11,460 bases of DNA from Bacteroidota bacterium (GCA_021796135.1 JAJYOQ010000096.1:1-11460); one strand, 5' to 3'; counted from the stretch's first letter, positions 1 to 6,857 are shown. A program made the numbers and translations. Notes: generated by a model from the sequence alone, not told the origin.

Positions 1-15
1 CATATTTGTAAACTG

Positions 16-531
16 TTGAAAAAAACTGCCTATCCAGTAAGCAGGTTAGTTACTATTTTTGGGGGAATAATAGTATTGTTTATCTTTAACAGTTCATTTC
101 TACTTGCTCAAAATAATATGGGCGGCGGAATGATGCAGCATATGCAAAACAACCAGATGTCCAATATGCAAAGCATGATGGGACAGATGAATAAGATGAT
201 GGATAAAAGCAACCAGATGATGAACTCGATGAACACATCAATGAAAGGGAATATGAAGGGGATGGATATGGGTAAGGATATGAAAGGTAGGAACCAGCAT
301 ACAGACATGAACAACGGCATGATGAGTATGACGCAAAACATGAATGAAATGGGCAAGACAATGAAAACCATGCTTACTCAAATGCAAGGCATTATGAAAA
401 ACGGAGAGATGATGAAAAACAGCGGAATGAAAACTCACATGGATGGCATGATGAAAGATATGCAATCAATGATGAAAAATTATGGCGGTATGTTAAACAA
501 TACAGAAGAAATGCAAAAGGGTAAAAAATAA
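16..531 (+). CDS. Methionine-rich exported protein, probable periplasmic Cu(I)/soft-metal binder
   Basis: The product is about 171 aa. It has a basic N-terminus and a hydrophobic segment (about residues 12-31) ending in FLLAQ, a credible signal peptide cleaved near residue 32. The mature part has about 40 Met in about 140 residues, many as MM or MxxM pairs, together with Asn, Gln, Lys and Gly, three His and no Cys. It has no recognisable enzymatic fold. Met clusters of this kind are known thioether ligands for Cu(I)/Ag(I) in exported proteins, so binding of such metals is inferred from composition. The gene ends 2 nt before the barrel gene, so the two are probably co-transcribed. The start is uncertain: the TTG at 16 gives a clean signal peptide but has no visible ribosome binding site, and the frame stays open to base 1, so the true start may lie outside the window. 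A low-complexity structural role is the alternative. Confidence 0.7.
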   Translation: MKKTAYPVSRLVTIFGGIIVLFIFNSSFLLAQNNMGGGMMQHMQNNQMSNMQSMMGQMNKMMDKSNQMMNSMNTSMKGNMKGMDMGKDMKGRNQHTDMNNGMMSMTQNMNEMGKTMKTMLTQMQGIMKNGEMMKNSGMKTHMDGMMKDMQSMMKNYGGMLNNTEEMQKGKK

Positions 532-533
532 AA

Positions 534-1448
534 ATGGGGATTGAAAATATATTTAGTTTTATTAGGAAACCGGCACTGGCTGGATTCCTAATTCTTCTTC
601 TATTATTTGTCTTGGATAATAAACTATTTGCACAAGAGGAGCTGCCTGCGGGTCAATCGAGCTGGTACATAAATACAAATTTGCAATTAGCCGGGGGCAG
701 TTTCATTTATAATTCCTTTGATAATATTGTTTCTCTTTACGGCGGAGTGAGCTATCAGAATGATAATTTCGGAATTTCCTTTTCCGTACCGATAGTTGGG
801 AATACAAATAATTTTATCAGTCAATCCGGCGGAATGATGCTTCCTATAGGCAACTCGAAAAACGGTTATGGGAACATGAAAAGTAATGGTTCAAGCAGCG
901 GAATGATGGGAGGAAGCAGCAATCCTATGATGGACTCAACTTCCAATTCCACCGGCGGAATGAGTTGGGGATTGGGGGATTTATATTTATTCTCGAATTA
1001 TAAACTGCTCTCAGAAAATGATTTTTTCTCTGATGTAATCTTAAATGCACAAATTAAATTTCCTACAGCTTCAACAAGCATGGGTATAGGAACCGGTCAG
1101 TATGATTATGGAGCTTCTGTTACTTTTAGAAAAAATTTTGACACTTTTGTAGCTATTGCCGATTTGGGCTATTTAAATCTAGGAGATCCTGCGGGAATCA
1201 CTTATGAAAACCCTTTTACTTATTCTTTTGGACTAGGAAAATTCTTTAACGACGGTGAATATTCTTTACTTCTATATTACAGCGCATATACCGATGTTGT
1301 CAAAGGGTATGAACCACCAAGACAAATTGCATTAGGTTTAAATTATAAAGTCTCAGATAATTTAATTATCAACGGAATAGGTGCAGCAGGTTTAAGTAAA
1401 TTTTCATCTGCTTACACCTTCTCTGCCGGAGTGAGAATTGGAATTTAG
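534..1448 (+). CDS. Outer-membrane beta-barrel protein (MetA-pathway/transporter-like) with a Met-rich loop
   Basis: The product is 304 aa with a signal peptide (hydrophobic about residues 14-29, likely cleaved after LFA at 33). The rest alternates aromatic and polar residues as expected of outer-membrane strands. The segments KFPTASTSMGIGTGQYDYG (about 175-193) and LGYLNLGDPAG resemble the conserved core of the 'phenol MetA degradation' / putative outer-membrane transporter family, which is typically about 250-320 aa. Residues about 99-144 form a Gly/Ser/Asn insertion with four Met-Met or near pairs (MM101-102, MM124-125, MM132-133, M115, M143), echoing the composition of the upstream Met-rich protein. 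The ATG is 2 nt past the upstream stop, which suggests translational coupling. Function is not established for this family. A role in passage or capture of the same metal is inferred only from the shared Met richness and adjacency. Confidence 0.65.
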   Translation: MGIENIFSFIRKPALAGFLILLLLFVLDNKLFAQEELPAGQSSWYINTNLQLAGGSFIYNSFDNIVSLYGGVSYQNDNFGISFSVPIVGNTNNFISQSGGMMLPIGNSKNGYGNMKSNGSSSGMMGGSSNPMMDSTSNSTGGMSWGLGDLYLFSNYKLLSENDFFSDVILNAQIKFPTASTSMGIGTGQYDYGASVTFRKNFDTFVAIADLGYLNLGDPAGITYENPFTYSFGLGKFFNDGEYSLLLYYSAYTDVVKGYEPPRQIALGLNYKVSDNLIINGIGAAGLSKFSSAYTFSAGVRIGI

Positions 1449-1556
1449 AAGTTAGCATTTATATATATGCCCGAATTCCCTAATGTGTTTATTGCTTTAA
1501 AATATTTTCCTTTTTAAGGCACAATTTAATTTGTAATTATCTCAGCAAATTGTTAT

Positions 1557-1578
1557 TATTCAATTAATCAATTGAATA
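1557..1578. promoter_or_regulatory. Inverted repeat upstream of the ArsR-rhodanese gene, candidate operator
   Basis: The arms TATTCAATT and AATTGAATA are perfect 9-bp reverse complements around the 4-nt spacer AATC. The site ends 18 nt before the ATG at 1597. ArsR/SmtB-family proteins bind AT-rich dyads of similar size and commonly repress their own operon, so autoregulation is the natural reading. It is inferred from position and symmetry; in AT-rich DNA some dyads arise by chance. Confidence 0.5.
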
Positions 1579-1596
1579 TTTTATTAAGAAAACAAT

Positions 1597-2271
1597 ATGA
1601 CCGGCAGAGAATTTAAGGATTTAACATTCCAGCATCTTGCAGACGTTACAAATGCGTTTTCCAGTCCAAAACGTCTGGAAATTATTGATCTGCTTTCTCA
1701 AGGTGAAAAGGATGTTGACTCTTTGACCAAAGAGACAAATATGAATTTCGCAAATACTTCCCGGCATCTTCAGATCTTAAAAAATGCAAAGATTGTTCAT
1801 AGTAGAAAAGATGGGGTTCGTGTAATTTATTTTCTTGCTTCAGATGAAGTAATTAAATGCTGGAAAAGTCTGCAGGTTCTGGCAGAGCAAAGCGCAGCGG
1901 AATTAAGAGAAATCATAAAATCATTTCTTGAAGAAAGAAACATATTAGAACCAATCTCTATAAAAGAACTGCAATCAAAAATTAAAAACAAAAAAATTAC
2001 ATTAATTGATGTAAGACCAAAAGAAGAATATCTAAATGGTCATTTGCCTAATGCTATTTCTGTTCCAATGTCGGAACTAAAAAGTAAAATTAAAAGTTTG
2101 CCCGCTGGTAAAGAGATTGTTGCATACTGCCGGGGTAAATATTGTGTAATGGCTCCCTATGCGGCAAATATATTGACCGGAAAGGGATTTAAGACAACAA
2201 TACTTCAAGACGATGTTAATTCATGGCGTTTTGCCGGATTGAAGATTGAAACAAGTAAGCCTTTGTTTTAG
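1597..2271 (+). CDS. ArsR-family transcriptional regulator fused to a rhodanese domain
   Basis: The product is 224 aa with two domains. Residues about 12-100 form an ArsR-type winged helix, with a typical first helix around AFSSPKRLEIIDLLS and a recognition helix around NTSRHLQILKNAKIV. Residues about 120-218 form a rhodanese domain, with IDVRPKEEYLNGHLPNA (137-153) and an active-site loop CRGKYC in which Cys178 is the expected sulfur-carrying residue and Cys183 a second thiol. The classical ArsR metal motif ELCVCDL is absent, and the DNA-binding half has a single Cys (Cys88). Sensing is therefore more likely through sulfane sulfur on the rhodanese Cys than through metal or arsenite at the winged helix. 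Such fusions are known in bacteria. It is the first gene of a five-gene same-strand run and lies 18 nt after an inverted repeat that may be its operator. Domain identities are secure; the signal is inferred. Confidence 0.9.
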   Translation: MTGREFKDLTFQHLADVTNAFSSPKRLEIIDLLSQGEKDVDSLTKETNMNFANTSRHLQILKNAKIVHSRKDGVRVIYFLASDEVIKCWKSLQVLAEQSAAELREIIKSFLEERNILEPISIKELQSKIKNKKITLIDVRPKEEYLNGHLPNAISVPMSELKSKIKSLPAGKEIVAYCRGKYCVMAPYAANILTGKGFKTTILQDDVNSWRFAGLKIETSKPLF

Positions 2272-2357
2272 ATGAGCTTACAATAATAAATCCTTCTTAT
2301 GGTTAGCCTGCAGATTAACAACAATAAAATTTATTAAAGAAATAAAAGGAAACAATT

Positions 2358-2891
2358 ATGAACAAAATAAATAACGTGAATATAGAAGGCGTTCAATCAT
2401 TCGCGACCCAACTTATAGAAAATCCAACTGCGGCAAGAAGAACTCAAGGGATCGAAGGAGAATGGATACTTGAGGAAGGCGGAAATCAATTTGTTTCAAA
2501 AATAAAATTTGAAAATGGAGAAACAGAATTCATTGTTGACAATCCTACATTTATGGGCGGGAGCGGTTCACATCCCGGTCCAATGCACTACTGCTTCTAC
2601 GGATTAGCGGCATGCTATACCGGAACATTTGCAACAATGGCAGCTATGCTCGGAATAAAATTAAAAAAGCTAACCACGAAAGTTGAAGCCGACCTGAATT
2701 TTTCAAAAGTATTCGGCATTAGTGAAGAGCCAATTATGGAGGAAGTTCGTGTTAAGCTAACCGTAGTAAGCGATGACCCAATTGAAAAAATAAAGCAAGC
2801 AGAAGAACTGGCTTTGCAGCGGTGCCCGGTTGTATTTACACTTAAGAATCCGATTAAGTTAGTTCCGTCTTTAGAAGTAAATAATGAGTAA
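2358..2891 (+). CDS. OsmC/Ohr-family protein (thiol-dependent peroxidase or sulfur-stress protein)
   Basis: The product is 177 aa, somewhat longer than the usual 140-150 aa of OsmC/Ohr because of an N-terminal extension of about 30 residues. The OsmC fold is visible from about residue 30. It contains GGSGSHPGPMHYCFYGLAAC (about 67-86), corresponding to the helix that carries the first reactive Cys, and QRCPVVFTLKNPI (about 154-166), holding the second Cys in the characteristic CPV context. Candidate redox residues are Cys79 or Cys86 with Cys156. Family members reduce organic hydroperoxides with thiol or lipoyl donors, and some respond to persulfide. It is cytoplasmic, with no signal peptide. 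AAAAGGAAAC precedes the ATG as a ribosome binding site. It lies 86 nt after the regulator and overlaps the next gene by 8 bp. An extra Cys near the first reactive one is a minor oddity. The substrate is not determinable from sequence. Confidence 0.85.
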   Translation: MNKINNVNIEGVQSFATQLIENPTAARRTQGIEGEWILEEGGNQFVSKIKFENGETEFIVDNPTFMGGSGSHPGPMHYCFYGLAACYTGTFATMAAMLGIKLKKLTTKVEADLNFSKVFGISEEPIMEEVRVKLTVVSDDPIEKIKQAEELALQRCPVVFTLKNPIKLVPSLEVNNE

Positions 2892-3678
2892 CCAAGATTT
2901 AATCCAAAATAAAAATTTTAAAGACACATCCGTCTTTACTCCTGCAAATCTTTTACGAGAAGCGCGGCGGCAGAAAAAAATTAAAAACTGTACTGTGCCG
3001 GAGATATGCATTTTGGATCCGGATGGAGATATCCTAAAATATCTCCAGAAAAATAAACAAGTAAAATTGAACAAATGCTGGGCTTGTTATCATACGGAGC
3101 TGTATAATTTCACATTTAATAAAACCAAATTTGGAATTATAGCATGTGCCGTGGGAGGTTCTTTTGCAGTTCTTTTAGCCGAGCAGTTGTTTGTATCAGG
3201 CTGTTCTTTATTAATTAGCGTAACCTCTGCGGGTTTACTACTGCCCCCGCCTAAAAATGCTCGCTACATTTTAATCAAAGAAGCATTGAGGGATGAAGGA
3301 ACAAGCTATCATTATCTGCCGCCCAAATTGAAAGCTGAAATAAATCCGATAATATTAAAGAAATTATTCCCTGCTTTAAATGAACATTTTACTCAAATTG
3401 AAGTTGGAAATTCATGGACAACCGATGCACCATACCGGGAGACCAAGGCTGCAATTGAATATGCAAGAAATTTAAATGCTAATGCAGTTGAAATGGAAGC
3501 TGCTTCATTATACGCTTTTGCAAAAGCTAGTAAAAAGAATGTGGTTTGTTTCGCTCACTTAACCAATACAATGGCTCAAGTGAAAGGTGATTTTGAAAAA
3601 GGACATGAAAATGGAAGTGTTGATTGGTTAAATATAATTTATCATACTGCAAAAGTCTTAAACAAGAATGTCAAATAA
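2884..3678 (+). CDS. Nucleoside phosphorylase-family protein (PNP/UDP type)
   Basis: The product is 264 aa, close to the family's usual 230-290 aa. Family marks are a Gly-rich phosphate-site loop CAVGGSFAVLLAEQL (88-102), SVTSAGLL (112-119) in place of the usual GTxG strand, SWTTDAPYRET (177-187), and the ribose-binding motif AVEMEAASLYAFA (201-213) with Glu203, Met204 and Glu205. At the position where purine-specific hexameric enzymes carry a catalytic Asp in an SD motif, this protein has HLTN (225-228), which points away from a standard purine phosphorylase. It is cytoplasmic. The N-terminal about 60 residues are less typical and contain Cys36 and Cys42; C65WAC68 follows. The ATG overlaps the OsmC stop by 8 bp, so translation is likely coupled, and the methyltransferase gene begins 6 nt downstream. 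The substrate (uridine, methylthioadenosine, other) is unknown. Confidence 0.8.
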   Translation: MSNQDLIQNKNFKDTSVFTPANLLREARRQKKIKNCTVPEICILDPDGDILKYLQKNKQVKLNKCWACYHTELYNFTFNKTKFGIIACAVGGSFAVLLAEQLFVSGCSLLISVTSAGLLLPPPKNARYILIKEALRDEGTSYHYLPPKLKAEINPIILKKLFPALNEHFTQIEVGNSWTTDAPYRETKAAIEYARNLNANAVEMEAASLYAFAKASKKNVVCFAHLTNTMAQVKGDFEKGHENGSVDWLNIIYHTAKVLNKNVK

Positions 3679-3684
3679 AAAGAA

Positions 3685-4254
3685 ATGAAAGTTAGAGAAA
3701 GCGGAATGCCTGAAGAATCATACTGGGAATCATTTTTCGATACTCAGTTTATTCTTTCTCAGCTTCAATTTGATGAAACAGTTAATGATGCCGTTGAATT
3801 CGGTTCAGGGTATGGAACATTCACAATTCCTGCTGCTAAAATCATTAAGGGAAATTTATACGCTTTTGATATTGAAACTAAGATGATAAGTATTCTTAGA
3901 AAAAAAATTCTAAATGAACAATTATCCAATATAAAAGTACTTGAAGTTGATTTTGTAAAAGAAGGAACAAAGCTTAATAATAACTCTGTAGATTACGCAA
4001 TGCTCTTTAACATTCTTCACGCCGAAGATCCGGTTAAATTATTAAGCGAAGCAAATAGAGTTCTAGTGACCGGAGGTAAAGTAGGAGTTATCCACTGGAT
4101 TTATTCTCCTTCAACACCAAGAGGTCCTTCTTTAGATATAAGGCCAAAACCAGAACAATGTATTGATTGGATAACACAAGCAGGATTTAAACTTGACAGA
4201 GATGTTATTCAACTGCCGCCTTATCATTACGGTATTATTGGAATTAAAATATAA
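3685..4254 (+). CDS. Class I SAM-dependent methyltransferase (UbiE/Methyltransf_11-like)
   Basis: The product is 189 aa, a single Rossmann-type methyltransferase domain. Motif I is VEFGSGYGTF (37-46), the acidic residue ending the second strand is in YAFDIETK (Asp62), and the later region VDYAMLFNILHAEDPVKLL (102-120) followed by ANRVLVTGGKV (123-133) matches motifs II-III of this superfamily. The opening MKVRESGMPEESYWESFFD resembles the start of a bacterial subgroup of small methyltransferases, which supports the chosen ATG. There is only one Cys (159), so the multi-Cys arrangement of arsenite methyltransferase is absent and the ArsR neighbour should not be read as arsenic methylation. The gene begins 6 nt after the nucleoside phosphorylase stop. 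The methyl acceptor is unknown; a small-molecule acceptor, possibly a thiol or sulfide, is a guess from context only. Confidence 0.85.
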   Translation: MKVRESGMPEESYWESFFDTQFILSQLQFDETVNDAVEFGSGYGTFTIPAAKIIKGNLYAFDIETKMISILRKKILNEQLSNIKVLEVDFVKEGTKLNNNSVDYAMLFNILHAEDPVKLLSEANRVLVTGGKVGVIHWIYSPSTPRGPSLDIRPKPEQCIDWITQAGFKLDRDVIQLPPYHYGIIGIKI

Positions 4255-4294
4255 CAATTCACATATTTACAAAAACATTAAATGGAGAACATTT

Positions 4295-4660
4295 ATGAAA
4301 TACCTTTTTATAATTAACGATGCACCATACGGAACAGAAAAAGCATATAATGCATTAAGATTGGCAATGCAGCTTCAAAAAGAATCCGATTCAAGCGGCG
4401 GGGCAAATGAAATCAGAATATTTCTTATGGCAGATGCCGCCACATGTGCAATACCGAATCAAGTTACACCAAGCGGTTATTATAATATTGAAAGAATGAT
4501 AAAAAGCGTTCTCAATCATAATGGTAAAATTAAAATCTGCGGTACATGTGCAGATGCCCGAGGTATCAAGAATCTGCCCCTTATTGAAGGCGCTGAAATC
4601 AGTACAATGGCTGAGTTGGGTGCCTGGACTGCGGAATCTGATAAGGTCTTAACTTTTTAA
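4295..4660 (+). CDS. DsrE-family protein (sulfur-handling / YchN-like)
   Basis: The product is 121 aa, typical for a single DsrE/DsrF-like domain. It opens with a beta strand KYLFIINDAPYGTEKAYNALRLA and contains IRIFLMADAATCAI and the characteristic CGTCADARG (82-90), with Cys82 and Cys85 as candidate sulfur-carrying residues and Cys51 as a third thiol. Members of this family carry or relay sulfane sulfur in the cytoplasm. The ATG at 4295 is preferred because GGAG sits 7 nt upstream and the family's N-terminal strand starts there. An in-frame ATG at 4193 would add 34 atypical residues overlapping the methyltransferase gene. It is the last gene of the five-gene run and converges with the sensor kinase gene 11 nt away. 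No hairpin terminator is visible between them. Confidence 0.9.
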   Translation: MKYLFIINDAPYGTEKAYNALRLAMQLQKESDSSGGANEIRIFLMADAATCAIPNQVTPSGYYNIERMIKSVLNHNGKIKICGTCADARGIKNLPLIEGAEISTMAELGAWTAESDKVLTF

Positions 4661-4671
4661 ATACAATTTTA

Positions 4672-6105
4672 CTATACAATATTAATTGATGGGAAATTGA
4701 CAATAAATTTAGCACCTGTAGGAATATTATCTTCCACTGTTATTGTTCCCTCCATTGAAAGTACAATTGTCTTTACCAGACATAGTCCGAGTCCATAACC
4801 TTTAATGTTTTCTATCACTGAAGAAGCCGAACGATAAAACCTTTCAAATATTTTTTCCTTTTCTTCATCTTTAATCCCGGTTCCAAAATCTTCAACGATA
4901 ATATTTATTTTCTCATTCACTTTTTCAGCTTTAACAATTACTATATTATTATCGGGCGAATATTTAATTGCGTTGTCAATTAGGTTTTCCATTACAATTT
5001 GAAAACCCTCATAACTTCCGCGCAGATAAAGATCATCGGCTATTTCATATTTAATATTTTGATTTTTGAAGACCGGTTTAATTAGGTCGTTGATTACCTG
5101 CGATATTTTGAACACACTTTTGTGAGCTTCGGTGTTGCTGCTGTATTTAGCAATGACCAAAAGCGATTTTATTATACTTATCATCTTATCAGTTTGGACA
5201 TTAAGCATAATTAGAGAGTCTTTATATTCTTCCGGAGTTCTTTCGCGTTTGAGAATGTATTCAAGCTCTGTTTTTACTGCTGTAAGCGGAGTCATTAATT
5301 GATGTGAAGCGTTATCGGAAAACTGGGAGATTTGATTTATCTGAACTTCAAGCCGTGTAAATAGATTATTTAAAGTATCTCTTAATCTTCCCAATTCATC
5401 CTGGGGATGCGCATTATAGTTTATTCTTGATGTGAGGTTATTAGCCGTAATATTTTCAGCAATGCTAATTATTTTGTTCAAAGGTGAATAACTTTTTTTT
5501 GCCAGGAAAATACTTACAAGAGCAATAATAAGGAGCGTAAAAGGCAGATTTACTAAATTAAACAAAATTATTTTCTGCATTATTGAGCTATATGCTGTTC
5601 TAAAAACCGAGAGCTGAATATATGCGGCGATATTATTTTGTTCATTAAGTATGGGTGCATATATAAGACGAAGCTGATGATTAGCGGCGGTTATATTTTC
5701 AAATTTATATTTTGATGTTATTCCTGAAACAATGAAGGGAATTTTCCCGAAAGATTTCAGATTGTCGCTGCTAAGGAGCAAATTGCCGTTTATACTTTTT
5801 ACCTGCAAAAAAAATGCGCCTGAATTAATCGTAGTAAAGTCAGGTTCTTTTATTTCACTGTAACCAACAAATTGAATTGTATCCTGCTGAATTTTAAAAG
5901 AATCAAGAAGTGTTTCTATTTCATTTTTTAGCCGTTCATCAAGGTTATCGGTCAATATTTTGTTAGTTATAACTATAGTAAATATATTCGATGTAACGAA
6001 CAGAAGAAAAAAGATTGCGATATCCCACAGAAGGATTCGTTTTACGGTATCGGTAAAGAGAGGTTTTTTTACCTTATTCTGCAATGAATAAATATCCTTC
6101 GCCAT
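4672..6105 (-). CDS. CusS-like membrane sensor histidine kinase
   Basis: The product is 477 aa. A first transmembrane helix (about 24-47) and a second (about 178-202) frame a periplasmic sensor region of about 130 residues with no Cys and only one His (143). HAMP follows (about 203-258), then the dimerisation/phosphoacceptor helix with ASHQLMTPLTAV (His268), the N box MENLIDNAIKYSP (Asn374, Asn378), the G1 box VEDFGTGI (Asp406) and the G2 box GYGLGLCLVK. The acidic residue usual after the phosphorylated His (HELRTPL) is Gln here, with Met in place of Arg. The ATP-binding boxes look intact. The start codon lies inside the end of the response regulator gene (32-bp overlap), and no alternative Met occurs before the first membrane helix. 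The order regulator then kinase and the architecture match metal-responsive CusRS-type pairs. The ligand cannot be read from the sequence. Confidence 0.9.
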   Translation of the reverse strand: MAKDIYSLQNKVKKPLFTDTVKRILLWDIAIFFLLFVTSNIFTIVITNKILTDNLDERLKNEIETLLDSFKIQQDTIQFVGYSEIKEPDFTTINSGAFFLQVKSINGNLLLSSDNLKSFGKIPFIVSGITSKYKFENITAANHQLRLIYAPILNEQNNIAAYIQLSVFRTAYSSIMQKIILFNLVNLPFTLLIIALVSIFLAKKSYSPLNKIISIAENITANNLTSRINYNAHPQDELGRLRDTLNNLFTRLEVQINQISQFSDNASHQLMTPLTAVKTELEYILKRERTPEEYKDSLIMLNVQTDKMISIIKSLLVIAKYSSNTEAHKSVFKISQVINDLIKPVFKNQNIKYEIADDLYLRGSYEGFQIVMENLIDNAIKYSPDNNIVIVKAEKVNEKINIIVEDFGTGIKDEEKEKIFERFYRSASSVIENIKGYGLGLCLVKTIVLSMEGTITVEDNIPTGAKFIVNFPSINIV

Positions 6106-6742
6106 AAATCGATTTAATTAAATTCTTTTCGTTATTTTCTTCCAGCTTTCGTCTAAGATTTTTTACCGTAGCTTCAACGATATTTGTTGCCGGTACGAAA
6201 TCTAAATCCCACACTTCCCTGCATATATCCTCTTTACTCATAATAGAACCTTTATGAATAATAAAATACTTAAGAAGATCAAATTCTTTAGTTGAAAGAT
6301 GGATTTCTCCATGAGGGGTAATTGCTTTTCTGCCAATTAAGTCTATAGTTATATCATTAAAGGACAATTCATTTGTGTTTGTTTGGTATCTTCTGACGAC
6401 TGCAGTTATCCTGGCATTTAGTTCTTCAAAAGAAAAAGGTTTTGTAACGTAATCGTCTGCTCCGAGATATAATGCTTCAACTTTATTTTTTACCTGGCTT
6501 AAAGCAGTCAGTAATATAACCGGTACATTATTGCCAGATTTTCTTATATATCGGCATACTTCGATACCGCTAAATTTAGGCATTCTCCAATCAAGAAGAA
6601 CCACATCAAATGTAATCGAATCCGAGAAATGGATTGCCTCTTCGCCGTCTTTAGCTATAATTACATGATTACCTTCCTCGCTAAAATTTTTTTTCAGTGA
6701 ATTTGCAATTTGTTCGTCATCTTCGGCAATTAAAATTTCCAT
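6074..6742 (-). CDS. OmpR/CusR-type response regulator
   Basis: The product is 222 aa, the standard length for the OmpR/PhoB subfamily. The receiver domain spans about residues 1-115, with acidic pocket Asp8/Asp9, phosphoacceptor Asp51 in LLDWRMP, Thr79 and Lys101 in VTKPFSFEEL. A winged-helix DNA-binding domain spans about 125-220, with HLSTKEFDLLKYF, the recognition region VEATVKNLRRKLEE and the C-terminal hairpin IYGEGYLFIAE. All residues needed for phosphotransfer are present. The gene is first in a two-gene operon with the kinase and is divergent from the cytochrome gene across a 161-nt region with several repeats, so it may control that gene, itself, or the nearby efflux genes. The target assignment is inferred. 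Confidence 0.93.
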   Translation of the reverse strand: MEILIAEDDEQIANSLKKNFSEEGNHVIIAKDGEEAIHFSDSITFDVVLLDWRMPKFSGIEVCRYIRKSGNNVPVILLTALSQVKNKVEALYLGADDYVTKPFSFEELNARITAVVRRYQTNTNELSFNDITIDLIGRKAITPHGEIHLSTKEFDLLKYFIIHKGSIMSKEDICREVWDLDFVPATNIVEATVKNLRRKLEENNEKNLIKSIYGEGYLFIAE

Positions 6743-6752
6743 AATCTTACAA

Positions 6753-6770
6753 ATTTATACCCTTATAAAT
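6753..6770. repeat. Short inverted repeat just upstream of the response regulator start
   Basis: The arms ATTTATA and TATAAAT are perfect 7-bp reverse complements with the spacer CCCT, ending 10 nt from the response regulator start codon. It could be an operator or a small leader hairpin. The arms are pure A/T, so chance occurrence is quite possible. Confidence 0.35.
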
Positions 6771-6813
6771 AGTGAAATATTTCTGACTTAACAAGATTCA
6801 AACAAATAGTGAA
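6767..6813. repeat. Direct repeat AAATAGTGAA in the divergent promoter region
   Basis: The 10-bp sequence AAATAGTGAA occurs at 6767-6776 and exactly again at 6804-6813, 37 nt start to start. Both copies sit between the divergent response regulator and cytochrome genes. OmpR-family proteins bind direct repeats, so these are candidate half-sites, but the spacing is not the usual 10-11 bp and the function is unproven. Confidence 0.35.
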
Positions 6814-6857
6814 TGATTTTTCATTATTGTTAATTATCCACTGATATGCTTCTTATA

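Noticed and set aside
86..465. Three antisense open frames opposite the Met-rich gene, one of them strikingly His-rich
   Set aside because: Each ATG codon on the + strand reads as CAT (His) or as other skewed codons on the opposite strand, so the His richness and long open frames are by-products of the Met repeats. They have no ribosome binding site or family resemblance.
1455..1470. Near-palindrome GCATTTATATATATGC after the barrel gene as a terminator
   Set aside because: The stem is short, AT-rich, contains a mismatch and is not followed by a T run.
2871..3074. Minus-strand open frame opposite the nucleoside phosphorylase start
   Set aside because: It lies entirely over well-supported coding sequence, has no domain and no independent start signals.
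3685..4254. Arsenite methyltransferase, suggested by an ArsR gene in the same run
   Set aside because: The protein has a single Cys and lacks the conserved Cys set of ArsM. The regulator also lacks the arsenic/metal Cys motif.
4193..4294. 34-residue N-terminal extension of the DsrE gene from an earlier ATG
   Set aside because: It overlaps the methyltransferase coding region, has no family similarity, and the ATG at 4295 has GGAG at proper distance and begins with the family's first strand.
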